From assembly GCF_038235435.1 (NCBI RefSeq), contig NZ_CP151275.1, positions 4,588,001 through 4,652,000 on the forward strand: DNA of 64,000 nt, read 5' to 3'. Positions 19,975 to 27,384 of this stretch are shown here, in pieces (positions within the stretch are counted from its first letter, which is position 1; the number at the start of each line of letters is the position of its first letter). The notes below the pieces were generated by a model. That model had not been told where the DNA came from. It did not search any database and saw only the letters and a program-made list of their open reading frames with translations. The translations under genes were made by a program, and so were the position numbers. The stretch comes from Niveibacterium sp. SC-1 (GTDB taxonomy: Bacteria; Pseudomonadota; Gammaproteobacteria; Burkholderiales; Rhodocyclaceae).

Positions 19975-21600
19975 ATGCGTCGCCGCCGCATGCCGTGGTT
20001 CACTCTGCCTCTGTTCCTGCTTCTCGCCCTGTTCTGCGGGCCGGTCGGGGCCACAGCCATCGACTTCGGCGGCGACTGGTACAAGGCCGCGCCCGGCTGG
20101 CAATACACCGGCCAGGGTGACGTCAGCGCGCTGGGCCTGAGCCCGGTGCCCGCGGTGCGCCAGGACGGCGGCCAGTACTGGTACCAGGCCGATTTCCATG
20201 TCGCGCGCGACGGCGACTATGTGCTGGACTTCCGCGGCTCCAGCATCATCGGCAACTTCCGCCATGTGGTGCTCGACGCGCAGGGCAAGCCGCTGGCCGA
20301 GCTGTGGGGCGGCATCCTCAATCGCGCCGAGAATCCCTTCTTCATCCGCCACGGGCGCCGCCTGCACCTGGAAGCCGGACGCTACCGCCTGCTGACCCAG
20401 GTCGAAGCGCCCTTCTTCCTGGGCAGCCCTGAACCCTATCTGGAAGACGAGGCGATCTATCGCCAGGCGACCAAAGCCGGCGACGCGCTGACCCTGTGCG
20501 GCCTGGGGATCTTCATCGGCCTGGGGATCTACTACGCCAGCCTCGCCGTGACGCGGCGCCGGCGGGCCGATGCGATGTACGCGCTCTTCATCCTTGGCAA
20601 CCTGCTCTTCAACGCCAACTCCCTGCTCGTCCTGCCCGATGTGTTCGGCCTGCACTGGTACTACCTGTCGAGCATGCCGATCCTGTTCTCGAACATGGCC
20701 TACGTGGTCTTCGTCGGCGCCCTGCTCGAGGTCCGGCGCGGCAGCAATCCGCGCCTGCTGCTGCTCGGCCGGACCTGCTTCGGCCTGCTCTTCCTCTTCG
20801 CCGTGGCCGGCGTCACCGTGCCACGCCTGTCGATGAGCCTCGCCCACGCCGGGGTCCTGGTCTTCATGCTGTGGGGGCTCAGCGCGGGCGTTACCCGCAC
20901 CGTGCAGGGCAATGTCACCGCGCGCTTCTACCTGATCGCCAACCTCGCGTTCTTCATCCCCGCGGTGGCGGCGATCTCGCTGCAGAGTGCGGGCAAGGCC
21001 CTCACCGTCGAGCACTTCGGCCTCTTCGCCGTGGCGGTGGAGGTGATCCTGCTCGGCCTGGTGCTCTCCTACCAGTTCGGCCAGCTGCAACGCGAGCGCA
21101 TGCAGGCGCTGGCCTTCGCCGACCAGAGCCTCAAGGTCGCGCGCACCGATGCGCTCACAGGCCTGCCCAACCGCTATGCGCTGGAAGTCGAGATCGCGAT
21201 GCTGCCGGAAGACGGCAGCCTCACTTTCGTCGACCTGGACGGCCTCAAGCTCTACAACGACCGCTTCGGCCACACTCGCGGCGACGCCCTGCTCTGCGAC
21301 TTCGCCAGCGAAGTGCGCAACCGCCTCGGCCGCCGCGCGGCCCTGCATCGCCTGGGCGGCGACGAGTTCGCGATCACCTGCCCGCGCGGCGACGAGGACT
21401 TCGTCTCCGAACAGATCGAGGCGAGCATCGTGGCCCTGCACGGGCGCGGCTTCGAACTTGCCGGCGCGAGCCACGGCACGGTGCACATGCGCGAGAACCC
21501 GGGCCGCGAACAGGTCAAGCACATGGCCGACCTGCGCATGTACGAGCGCAAGCGCCAGCGCCGCGAACAACAGCAGCCGCCGGCCCCGCCTCCCCCCTAG
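19975..21600 (+). CDS. Diguanylate cyclase with 7TM-DISM sensor
   Basis: A 541-residue membrane protein that should make cyclic di-GMP from two GTP. An N-terminal signal peptide (about residues 1-26) is followed by an extracellular beta-rich domain (GDWYKAAPGWQYTGQ onwards, 7TMR-DISMED2-like), seven membrane helices (about 165-365) and a GGDEF domain beginning at DALTGLPNR near residue 393. The active-site motif GGDEF is intact at 461-465. The usual RxxD inhibitory site before it is absent, so product feedback may be weak. The protein ends in a short Gln/Pro-rich tail. It has no obvious operon partner; the membrane protein gene downstream starts 105 bp later. Confidence 0.88.
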   Translation: MRRRRMPWFTLPLFLLLALFCGPVGATAIDFGGDWYKAAPGWQYTGQGDVSALGLSPVPAVRQDGGQYWYQADFHVARDGDYVLDFRGSSIIGNFRHVVLDAQGKPLAELWGGILNRAENPFFIRHGRRLHLEAGRYRLLTQVEAPFFLGSPEPYLEDEAIYRQATKAGDALTLCGLGIFIGLGIYYASLAVTRRRRADAMYALFILGNLLFNANSLLVLPDVFGLHWYYLSSMPILFSNMAYVVFVGALLEVRRGSNPRLLLLGRTCFGLLFLFAVAGVTVPRLSMSLAHAGVLVFMLWGLSAGVTRTVQGNVTARFYLIANLAFFIPAVAAISLQSAGKALTVEHFGLFAVAVEVILLGLVLSYQFGQLQRERMQALAFADQSLKVARTDALTGLPNRYALEVEIAMLPEDGSLTFVDLDGLKLYNDRFGHTRGDALLCDFASEVRNRLGRRAALHRLGGDEFAITCPRGDEDFVSEQIEASIVALHGRGFELAGASHGTVHMRENPGREQVKHMADLRMYERKRQRREQQQPPAPPPP

Positions 21601-21621
21601 CGGCCGCGCCAGGTGCCGGCG

Positions 21622-21669
21622 CAGACCCTGCCGGTCCAGACCCCGCTGCCAGACCCCGCTGCCAGACCC
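21622..21669. repeat. Tandem 13-bp repeat
   Basis: Two perfect copies of CAGACCCCGCTGC (21637-21649 and 21650-21662) are flanked by partial copies at 21622 and 21663. They lie in the 105-bp gap after the diguanylate cyclase gene. Confidence 0.8.
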
Positions 21670-21705
21670 TTTTCCGTCACACCTAGAAGAAGAAGGAGAG
21701 GTCAC

Positions 21706-22863
21706 ATGCAACAACCCGGGCAATCACCGAGCCGATGGAGTCTCGTCTGGCCGGTACTCGCCAGTATCGTGCTGCCACTAATCGCCGCCTGGTTCGTCTA
21801 TCCGGACCACCTGCCACCGAAGTTCGGCGTCTTCCCACCGGAGTTCGTCGCGCCCGCGCCGGGCTTCAATCTCGTGATCTTCGTCCTGGTCGGCATTGTC
21901 GCCGCGGGCATCGTGCTGTTCGTGCTCTTCCCGCGGCTCTTCGGCTTTGCCCCCACCGTGGCGCCGCCCGCACCGGCCAAGGCGAAGCTACCGATCTGGT
22001 TCTGGTTCGGCCTGGCGGTCACCGGATTCTTCTGGTGGCTGATGTGGGCACGCGTCACGCCCTTCGGTGACCTCGTCTTCTACGCCTTCACGCCACTCTG
22101 GTGGGGCTTCATCCTGATGCTCGACGGCGTCGTCTACTGGCGCAATGCCGGGCGCTCGCTGCTCTCGAGGAAACCGCTCACGCTCGCGATCAGCGCCATC
22201 ATCTCGCTGGTGGGCTGGTACTACTTCGAGTACTACAACTACTTCGTGCTCGGGAACTGGTACTACCCCAACAGCACGATGCCGCAGATCCCGCACACCA
22301 CCATGGTGTGGATCTACCTGCTGGCTTACACCACGGTGTGGCCGGCGGTCTTCGAGTGGTACAACCTGCTCGGCACCTTCCCGCATTTCGCCGCGCGCTA
22401 TGCACGGGGTCCCAAGCTCACGCTGCCCGCGAACCTGCTCATGCTGGTGGGCTTCGTGCTGATCGTGGCGATGGTGTTCTGGCCGCGGCCCTTCTTCTGG
22501 GCCGTGTGGATAGGCCCGCTCGCGATCATCACCGCGCAGCTGCAGCGCCTGGGCGTGTGGACGCCCTTCACCGCGATCTCGCAGGGCAACTGGACGCCCG
22601 GCGTGCTGATGGGCCTGGCCTGCTTCTTCAACGGTTTTGTGTGGGAAGTCTGGAACTACGGCAGCGCGCATCCGGAGATGCCAATCACCAACCCGAACTA
22701 CTGGATCTACGACATCCCCTACGTGAATGTCATCCACCTCTACGCCGAGATGCCACTGGAGGGCTACTTCGGCTACATCCCCTTCGGCATCCTCACCTGG
22801 ATCTTCTTCATCTGGGCCGGCAAGCTCTGCGGCTTCGATGTGAGCCTGGATCTGGACGACTGA
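21706..22863 (+). CDS. Polytopic membrane protein of unknown function
   Basis: A 385-residue protein started at the ATG at 21706, which has AAGGAGAG seven bases upstream. About ten hydrophobic segments are seen, with very many Trp, Tyr and Phe residues (for example WYYFEYYNYFVLGNWYYPNS) and a Pro-rich linker near residue 85 (VAPPAPAKAKLP). No enzyme or transporter motif is recognised. The clustered His/Asn/Trp residues in the loops could bind a ligand, but that is speculation. It follows the diguanylate cyclase on the same strand. Confidence 0.6.
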   Translation: MQQPGQSPSRWSLVWPVLASIVLPLIAAWFVYPDHLPPKFGVFPPEFVAPAPGFNLVIFVLVGIVAAGIVLFVLFPRLFGFAPTVAPPAPAKAKLPIWFWFGLAVTGFFWWLMWARVTPFGDLVFYAFTPLWWGFILMLDGVVYWRNAGRSLLSRKPLTLAISAIISLVGWYYFEYYNYFVLGNWYYPNSTMPQIPHTTMVWIYLLAYTTVWPAVFEWYNLLGTFPHFAARYARGPKLTLPANLLMLVGFVLIVAMVFWPRPFFWAVWIGPLAIITAQLQRLGVWTPFTAISQGNWTPGVLMGLACFFNGFVWEVWNYGSAHPEMPITNPNYWIYDIPYVNVIHLYAEMPLEGYFGYIPFGILTWIFFIWAGKLCGFDVSLDLDD

Positions 22864-22902
22864 TGCGGGACGAATGATTCGGGGCGACTGACGCGGGACG
22901 AC
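22861..22902. repeat. Tandem 14-bp repeat over a stop codon
   Basis: Three exact-length units of TGANNCGGGRCGAN (22861-22874, 22875-22888, 22889-22902) begin at the stop codon of the membrane-protein gene and run into the gap before the YbaK-like gene. Each unit begins with TGA. Confidence 0.8.
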
Positions 22903-22905
22903 TGA

Positions 22906-23388
22906 TCAGGCCTGCGCGGCGTCCACCGGTGTGGGCGCCGCGAGCTGCTGCAGGTCCGCCGGTGCAATCCCGACGAGGTAGCCGCGGCTGCCGCCGTTGA
23001 TCCAGATCTTCTCCAGCCCCATCACGCTCGCCTCCACATACACCGGCATTCGCTTGCGCGTGCCAAAGGGCGAGGTGCCGCCGACGCGGTAGCCGGAATG
23101 CCGTTCGGCGACCTCCGGCTTGCAGGGCTCCACATGCTTGCAGCCGATCGCGCGCGCCAGGTTCTTGAGCGAGACCACGCGGTCGCCGTGCATCAGCATG
23201 ATCAGGGGCGCGTGGCGCTCGTCCTCCAGCACCAGGGTCTTGATCACCGCATGCTCGGGCAGGCCCAGCGCCTGCGCGGCAACCTCCGTGCCGCCGTGCT
23301 CCACATAGTCGTAGAGATGTTCGGTGAAGGAGACCTTCTGGGCGCGCAGCAGGCGGTTGGCGGGTGTCGAAGGGATCTTGTTGCTCAT
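22906..23388 (-). CDS. YbaK/EbsC-type Cys-tRNA(Pro)/aminoacyl-tRNA deacylase
   Basis: A 160-residue single-domain protein of the YbaK/ProX editing family, which hydrolyses mischarged Cys-tRNA(Pro). Conserved segments are VIKTLVLED with the catalytic-region Lys, RVVSLKNLARAIGCKHVEP, and GYRVGGTSPFGTRKRMPVYVE followed by KIWINGGSRGYLVGI. Length and motif order match YbaK. It is cytoplasmic, works with prolyl-tRNA synthetase, and stands alone between the membrane-protein gene and olsB. Confidence 0.88.
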   Translation of the reverse strand: MSNKIPSTPANRLLRAQKVSFTEHLYDYVEHGGTEVAAQALGLPEHAVIKTLVLEDERHAPLIMLMHGDRVVSLKNLARAIGCKHVEPCKPEVAERHSGYRVGGTSPFGTRKRMPVYVEASVMGLEKIWINGGSRGYLVGIAPADLQQLAAPTPVDAAQA

Positions 23389-23484
23389 GGCGTGGGGTCC
23401 GGCCTTGTCATGTTGCGGTCACCGTCGCGTCATGGACGGGTCATCCCGTAATTTTAGAGTCGCGGCGAACGTCAAAGCCGAGGC

Positions 23485-24249
23485 ATGAACATGCTCAGAC
23501 TCGATACCACCCAAGCCCGTGTGCGTGCGCGCGACCTCCAGGTCCGCCTCGCCACCACCCCCAGCGAGATCCGTGAAGCGCAGAAGCTGCGCTGGCGTGT
23601 GTTCTCCGATGAAATGGGCGCACGCCTGTCCAGCCGCGAGCACGGCGTGGACCGCGATCTGTTTGACCCGTATTGCGAACACCTGATCGTCCGCGACGAG
23701 GCGGCCGGTCGCATCGTGGGGACTTACCGCATCCTCACCCCGGAAGCCGCGCGCCGCGTCGGCAACTACTATTCCGAGACCGAGTTCGATCTCACCCGCT
23801 TCCAGCACATCCGCAACCGCCTGGTGGAGATCGGCCGCTCCTGCATCGATCCGGACTACCGCAGCGGTTCGGTCATCGCCCTGCTCTGGGCCGGTCTCGC
23901 CCGCTTCATGACCGAGCGCGGCTACGACTACATGATGGGCTGCGCTTCCATCAGCATGGCCGACGGTGGCCATGCCGCGGCAGCGATCTACCAGCAGCTC
24001 GAATCGCATCTCGCCCCGGCCGAATGGCGCGTCTTCCCGCGCGTACGCCTGCCGGTGGAAGCCCTGCGCGATGGCAACGAGGCCGACATGCCGCCGCTGA
24101 TCAAGGGCTACATCCGCGCCGGCGCCATCGTCTGCGGCGAACCCGCGTGGGATCCGGACTTCAACACCGCCGACCTCTTGCTGCTCTTGCAGATGAACGC
24201 GGCCGATTCGCGCTACACCCGCCACTTCGTCGAACGCCAGGCGGCCTGA
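23485..24249 (+). CDS. olsB: Ornithine N-acyltransferase (GNAT-type)
   Basis: A 254-residue GNAT-fold acyltransferase of the OlsB/hemolysin-like family. It transfers a 3-hydroxyacyl group from acyl-ACP to ornithine, giving lyso-ornithine lipid. QKLRWRVFSDEMGAR, HLIVRDEAAGRIVGTYRIL, VEIGRSCIDPDYRSGSVIALLW and LIKGYIRAGAIVCGEPAWDPDFNTADLLLL are the family signatures. It is followed 40 bp later by an acyl-glycerophosphate-acyltransferase-like gene, the olsB-olsA order seen in many proteobacteria. Ornithine lipids replace phospholipids under phosphate limitation. Confidence 0.9.
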   Translation: MNMLRLDTTQARVRARDLQVRLATTPSEIREAQKLRWRVFSDEMGARLSSREHGVDRDLFDPYCEHLIVRDEAAGRIVGTYRILTPEAARRVGNYYSETEFDLTRFQHIRNRLVEIGRSCIDPDYRSGSVIALLWAGLARFMTERGYDYMMGCASISMADGGHAAAAIYQQLESHLAPAEWRVFPRVRLPVEALRDGNEADMPPLIKGYIRAGAIVCGEPAWDPDFNTADLLLLLQMNAADSRYTRHFVERQAA

Positions 24250-24289
24250 GCGATCAGCCCCTTGGCCCCTGGAGACAAGCGGAGCACGG

Positions 24290-25150
24290 ATGCGGGTTGT
24301 TAAACTGGCGGCCTCGGCGGTGATGCACGGTGCATTCACCGCCGGCCAACAAGTCGCCTTCCTCCCGCCCGTGTTCCGTCAAACCCGCGCCGCCTGGCGC
24401 CTATCGCTTATTGCGCTGCACCTCGCCTGGGGTTGCGGCGTCGTCGCGCTCACCTTCCGCTGGCGCAACGTCCACTCCCAACGCCGCGCCAAGCGCATCT
24501 GGTCGCGCCAGCTGCTGCGCCGGCTCGGCATCCGGCTCGAAGACAGCGGCGCCCTGCCCGACTGCGGCGTGCTGGTCGTCGCCAACCACGTCTCGTGGAT
24601 CGACATCTTCGTCATCAACGCCCTGCGCGCCTGCGCCTTCGTCTGCAAGGACGACGTACGCCACTGGCCGGTGATCGGCTGGCTCACCGCGAGCACCGAG
24701 ACCATCTTCATCCAGCGAGGCAGCCGCGCCGCCGCCCGCCGCACCGCCGAAGAAGTCGCCGAAGCGCTGAGGCAGGACGGAGCCATCGTCGCTTTCCCCG
24801 AAGGCACCACCACCAACGGCACCGAACTCCTCCCCTTCCGCCCCGCGATGCTGCAGGCCGCCATCGACGCGCAGGTCCCGCTCGTCCCCGTCGCCATCCG
24901 CTACCGCGACCGCGGCAACGCCATCAGCCCGGCCCCCACCTATGACGGCGACATCAGTCTGATGCAATGCCTGCGGGCGATCACGCTGGCCGACGACCTC
25001 GTCGCCGTGGCGACCGTGCTGCCGGCGATCGACGCGCCGACCGCACGGCGGCATCTGGCGGATGCGGCGCATGCCTCGATTGCGGGGGAGTTGGGGTTTG
25101 AGGTGACCGCAGAGGCGTCCGCGGACGCTGAGGGTAACGAGCGCGTCTAA
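24290..25150 (+). CDS. olsA: Lyso-ornithine lipid O-acyltransferase / PlsC-type acyltransferase
   Basis: A 286-residue membrane-associated acyltransferase. After a hydrophobic N-terminus (about residues 37-62) come NHVSWID (HX4D, His100 and Asp105), the PEGT motif FPEGTTTNG (170-173) and VPLVPVAIRY, typical of the PlsC/OlsA family. It would add the second acyl chain to lyso-ornithine lipid. Pairing with olsB supports OlsA over a general lysophosphatidate acyltransferase, though PlsC activity is possible as well. The structured repeat region begins about 160 bp downstream. Confidence 0.85.
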   Translation: MRVVKLAASAVMHGAFTAGQQVAFLPPVFRQTRAAWRLSLIALHLAWGCGVVALTFRWRNVHSQRRAKRIWSRQLLRRLGIRLEDSGALPDCGVLVVANHVSWIDIFVINALRACAFVCKDDVRHWPVIGWLTASTETIFIQRGSRAAARRTAEEVAEALRQDGAIVAFPEGTTTNGTELLPFRPAMLQAAIDAQVPLVPVAIRYRDRGNAISPAPTYDGDISLMQCLRAITLADDLVAVATVLPAIDAPTARRHLADAAHASIAGELGFEVTAEASADAEGNERV

Positions 25151-25310
25151 GAGGACGGGCCGCCGACGCAGACTGTTGGTCTGCTAGGCCCCGCCTTTCC
25201 CGCAACCTGCTCGTCAGGAAGCGTCAACCGGCGACAGGCGCGCGAGTTGCACAGGGCGGCCTCTTCGTCGCAGGCAATCATCTGAAAGTATTGCGCGCAC
25301 TCACGCGTGC

Positions 25311-25580
25311 GTCGGCCGGGGTCCCGCCCCCGGCGGGCAGGTTACTTTCCTTGTGCGGCCAAGGAAAGTAACCAAAGGAAGGCCGCCCCACTGCGTCGCC
25401 GCACTTCGTGCGGTCCCCTGCGCTACTCGGTCCGCCAGGATGGCTGCGCAAATCGCCCTTTTTGCTCGCGAAAGACCGCGAGCAAACGGAGCTCGGACAG
25501 TGCTCGCCAGCGCGCATACGCGCGCAACCTGGCAGCCCTGCGTTGCTCGGCGACACAGAGGGGAATGAAAGGCGTCTCGG
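25311..25580 (+). repeat. Structured 270-bp element, copy A
   Basis: Five hairpins run in order: CCCGCC/GGCGGG (25323-25337), a perfect 14-bp stem GGTTACTTTCCTTG/CAAGGAAAGTAACC (25340-25373), CCGCAC/GTGCGG (25399-25413), a 10-bp stem TTTGCTCGCG/CGCGAGCAAA (25461-25486) and GCGCGC/GCGCGC (25510-25525). A 21-bp segment at 25487-25507 is identical in copy B. The whole sequence aligns with the reverse complement of copy B. Most likely a dispersed intergenic repeat; a structured RNA is possible. Confidence 0.75.
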
Positions 25581-25628
25581 CTCGACGGCTGAGAACGCAG
25601 ACAACACAACTCGCAGCTCGATTTTTCG

Positions 25629-25731
25629 TAGGGCGCCATGAGCGCAGCGAATCGCGCCGTCATGGCTTCGCCTCCGTTCGCACCGCCCATCTTCCCTGGC
25701 GGCGCAATGCGCTGCGCTTATTGCGCCCTAC
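25629..25731. repeat. REPIN-like inverted pair of REP elements
   Basis: GTAGGGCGC at 25629-25637 and GCGCCCTAC at 25723-25731 bound two REP-like palindromes in opposite orientation, with about 40 bp between them. The right member (25701-25731) has GGCGCAAT/ATTGCGCC arms; the left (25629-25662) is a diverged copy of its reverse complement. Two inverted REPs make a REPIN; no RAYT transposase gene is in the window. Confidence 0.7.
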
Positions 25732-25767
25732 CTAAAACTTCCAATCGCCACACGGGCGGTTCCGCAG

Positions 25768-26040
25768 CGACGCCTTTGACCTTCCCTCCCCTCTGACCGC
25801 GCCGAGCAGCACAGGAAGCCAGAGGCACCGGGCGAAGCCCGGCGCGAGCACTGTCCGAGCTCCGTTGTTCGCGGGCGCTTCTCCCGCGAACAAAAGGGCG
25901 AGTTGCGCAGCGCTCTGGCTTCCGCGCAGCGCAGGGCACCGCACGTAGTGCGGCGCGGCCAGCGGGGTCGCCTTTCTTTGATTACTTTCTTTGGCGAAGC
26001 AAAGAAAGTAAGACGCCCGCCGGGGCGGGTCCCGGCCAAC
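25768..26040 (-). repeat. Structured 270-bp element, copy B
   Basis: Read on the minus strand, this copy follows copy A from end to end. Hairpins are CCCGCC/GGCGGG (26016-26029), a 12-bp stem TTACTTTCTTTG/CAAAGAAAGTAA (25982-26011), CCGCAC/GTGCGG (25939-25953), an 11-bp stem TTGTTCGCGGG/CCCGCGAACAA (25865-25893) and CCGGGC/GCCCGG (25828-25842). Several stem bases differ from copy A on both sides so that pairing is kept. Confidence 0.75.
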
Positions 26041-26094
26041 CCACCGTCGAAACGAGCGCGCAAGGTCTGTGGCACAACGGACGGTGTCGAAACG

Positions 26095-26122
26095 AAAAGA
26101 GGAGGCCTTCGCCTCCTCTTCT
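26095..26122 (-). terminator. Terminator of the fadN-fadA transcript
   Basis: AAGAGGAGGC (26097-26106) pairs with GCCTCCTCTT (26111-26120) across a CTTC loop, flanked by A- and T-rich bases, 41 bp after the fadA stop. It is symmetric enough to work in both directions. Confidence 0.75.
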
Positions 26123-26162
26123 CAGCCCTACGTATCGCTCTACGGAATCGAGCGCCGAGCGC

Positions 26163-27362
26163 TCAAACCGCCTCGAACAACCCCGCCGCCCCCATGCCGG
26201 TGCCAATACACATCGTCACCATCCCCAGCTTGGCCTCGCCACGCTGCATCGCATGCACCACCGTCGCGGTGCGGATCGCGCCGGTTGCGCCCAGCGGGTG
26301 ACCCAACGCAATCGCGCCACCCAACGGATTCATCCTGGAAGGATCCAGATCCAGCGTGCGGATCACAGCCAGCGCCTGCGCAGCGAAGGCTTCGTTGAGT
26401 TCGATCCAGTCGAGATCGGACTGCTTCGCACCGGCTTGTTTGAGCACGCGCGGGATCGCTTCGATCGGGCCGATGCCCATGATCTCGGGCGGCACGCCGG
26501 CGACCGAGAAGCCGCGGAAGCGGGCGATCGGCTTGGCGCCGGTGCGCTTCACGGCGGCTTCGCTCATCAGCAGCACGGCGCCCGCGCCGTCGGACATCTG
26601 CGAGGAGTTACCGGCGGTGACGGAACCCTTTGCGGCAAACACCGGCTTGAGCTTGGTGAGGCCTTCGATCGAGGAGTCCGGACGCGGACCTTCGTCGTTG
26701 GCGAACTCGCGCTCGACGATGCGTACCGTGCTCGTGGCGAAGTCGGGCAGGTGCTCGCGCACCTGGTAGGGCGTGATCTCGTCGCGGAAGCGGCCGGCGG
26801 CGATCGCGGCGACGGCCTTCTGGTGCGAGGCCATGGCGAAGGCGTCCTGGTCTTCGCGCGAGACCTTCCATTGCTGCGCGACCTTCTCGGCGGTGAGGCC
26901 CATGCCGTAGGCGATGGCGAGGTTCTCTTCCTTCTCGAAGACGGCCGGGTTGAGCGAGACCTTGTTGCCCATCATGGTGGGCATGACGCTCATCGACTCG
27001 GTGCCAGCGCCGATGGCGATGTCGCACTGGCCGGTGGCGATCTTGAGCGCGGCATCGGCCACGGCATTCACGCCGGACGCACAGAAGCGGTTCACGGTGA
27101 CTGCCGGCACACTGTTGGGGAAGCCCGCGAGCAGCACGCCGATGCGGGCGACGTTCATGCCCTGCTCGGCTTCCGGCATCGCGCAGCCCACCACCACGTC
27201 GCCGACCTCGGCGAGGTCGAAGGCGGGCACTTGCTTCACGACGTTGGCGAGCACATGCGCGAGCATGTCGTCGGGGCGCACGTTCTTGAAGGCGCCGCGG
27301 CGCTTGGCCACCGGAGTGCGCGTGGCGGCGACGATGTAGACGTCCTGGATCTGTTGGTTCAT
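26163..27362 (-). CDS. fadA: Acetyl-CoA acyltransferase (3-ketoacyl-CoA thiolase)
   Basis: A 399-residue thiolase that cleaves 3-ketoacyl-CoA with CoA to acetyl-CoA and a shortened acyl-CoA, the last step of beta-oxidation. The nucleophile is Cys94 in VNRFCASG, with His355 in GGAIALGHPLGATG and Cys385 in MCIGTGMGAA. Length matches the family. It starts 22 bases after the stop of the FadN-type gene on the same strand, so the two proteins probably form one fatty-acid-oxidation complex or act in sequence. Confidence 0.93.
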   Translation of the reverse strand: MNQQIQDVYIVAATRTPVAKRRGAFKNVRPDDMLAHVLANVVKQVPAFDLAEVGDVVVGCAMPEAEQGMNVARIGVLLAGFPNSVPAVTVNRFCASGVNAVADAALKIATGQCDIAIGAGTESMSVMPTMMGNKVSLNPAVFEKEENLAIAYGMGLTAEKVAQQWKVSREDQDAFAMASHQKAVAAIAAGRFRDEITPYQVREHLPDFATSTVRIVEREFANDEGPRPDSSIEGLTKLKPVFAAKGSVTAGNSSQMSDGAGAVLLMSEAAVKRTGAKPIARFRGFSVAGVPPEIMGIGPIEAIPRVLKQAGAKQSDLDWIELNEAFAAQALAVIRTLDLDPSRMNPLGGAIALGHPLGATGAIRTATVVHAMQRGEAKLGMVTMCIGTGMGAAGLFEAV

Positions 27363-27384
27363 CGCTGGTTCTCCTTCGCGCGCA

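Larger units (their letters stand above)
25151..26162. other. Gene-free kilobase with inverted structured elements
   Basis: No gene is supported between olsA and fadA. Open frames here have no consistent protein features and lie across palindromes. The stretch contains two inverted copies of a 270-bp element (25311-25580, 25768-26040), a palindromic pair between them (25629-25731) and a terminator before fadA (26095-26122). The first 160 bp show nothing notable. Confidence 0.7.

Noticed and set aside
25307..25735. Open frames of 70-140 codons on both strands across 25.3-26.1 kb
   Set aside because: They cross perfect palindromes, have no ribosome-binding site or protein-like pattern, and the two inverted copies translate to unrelated frames, so they are by-products of structured high-GC DNA.
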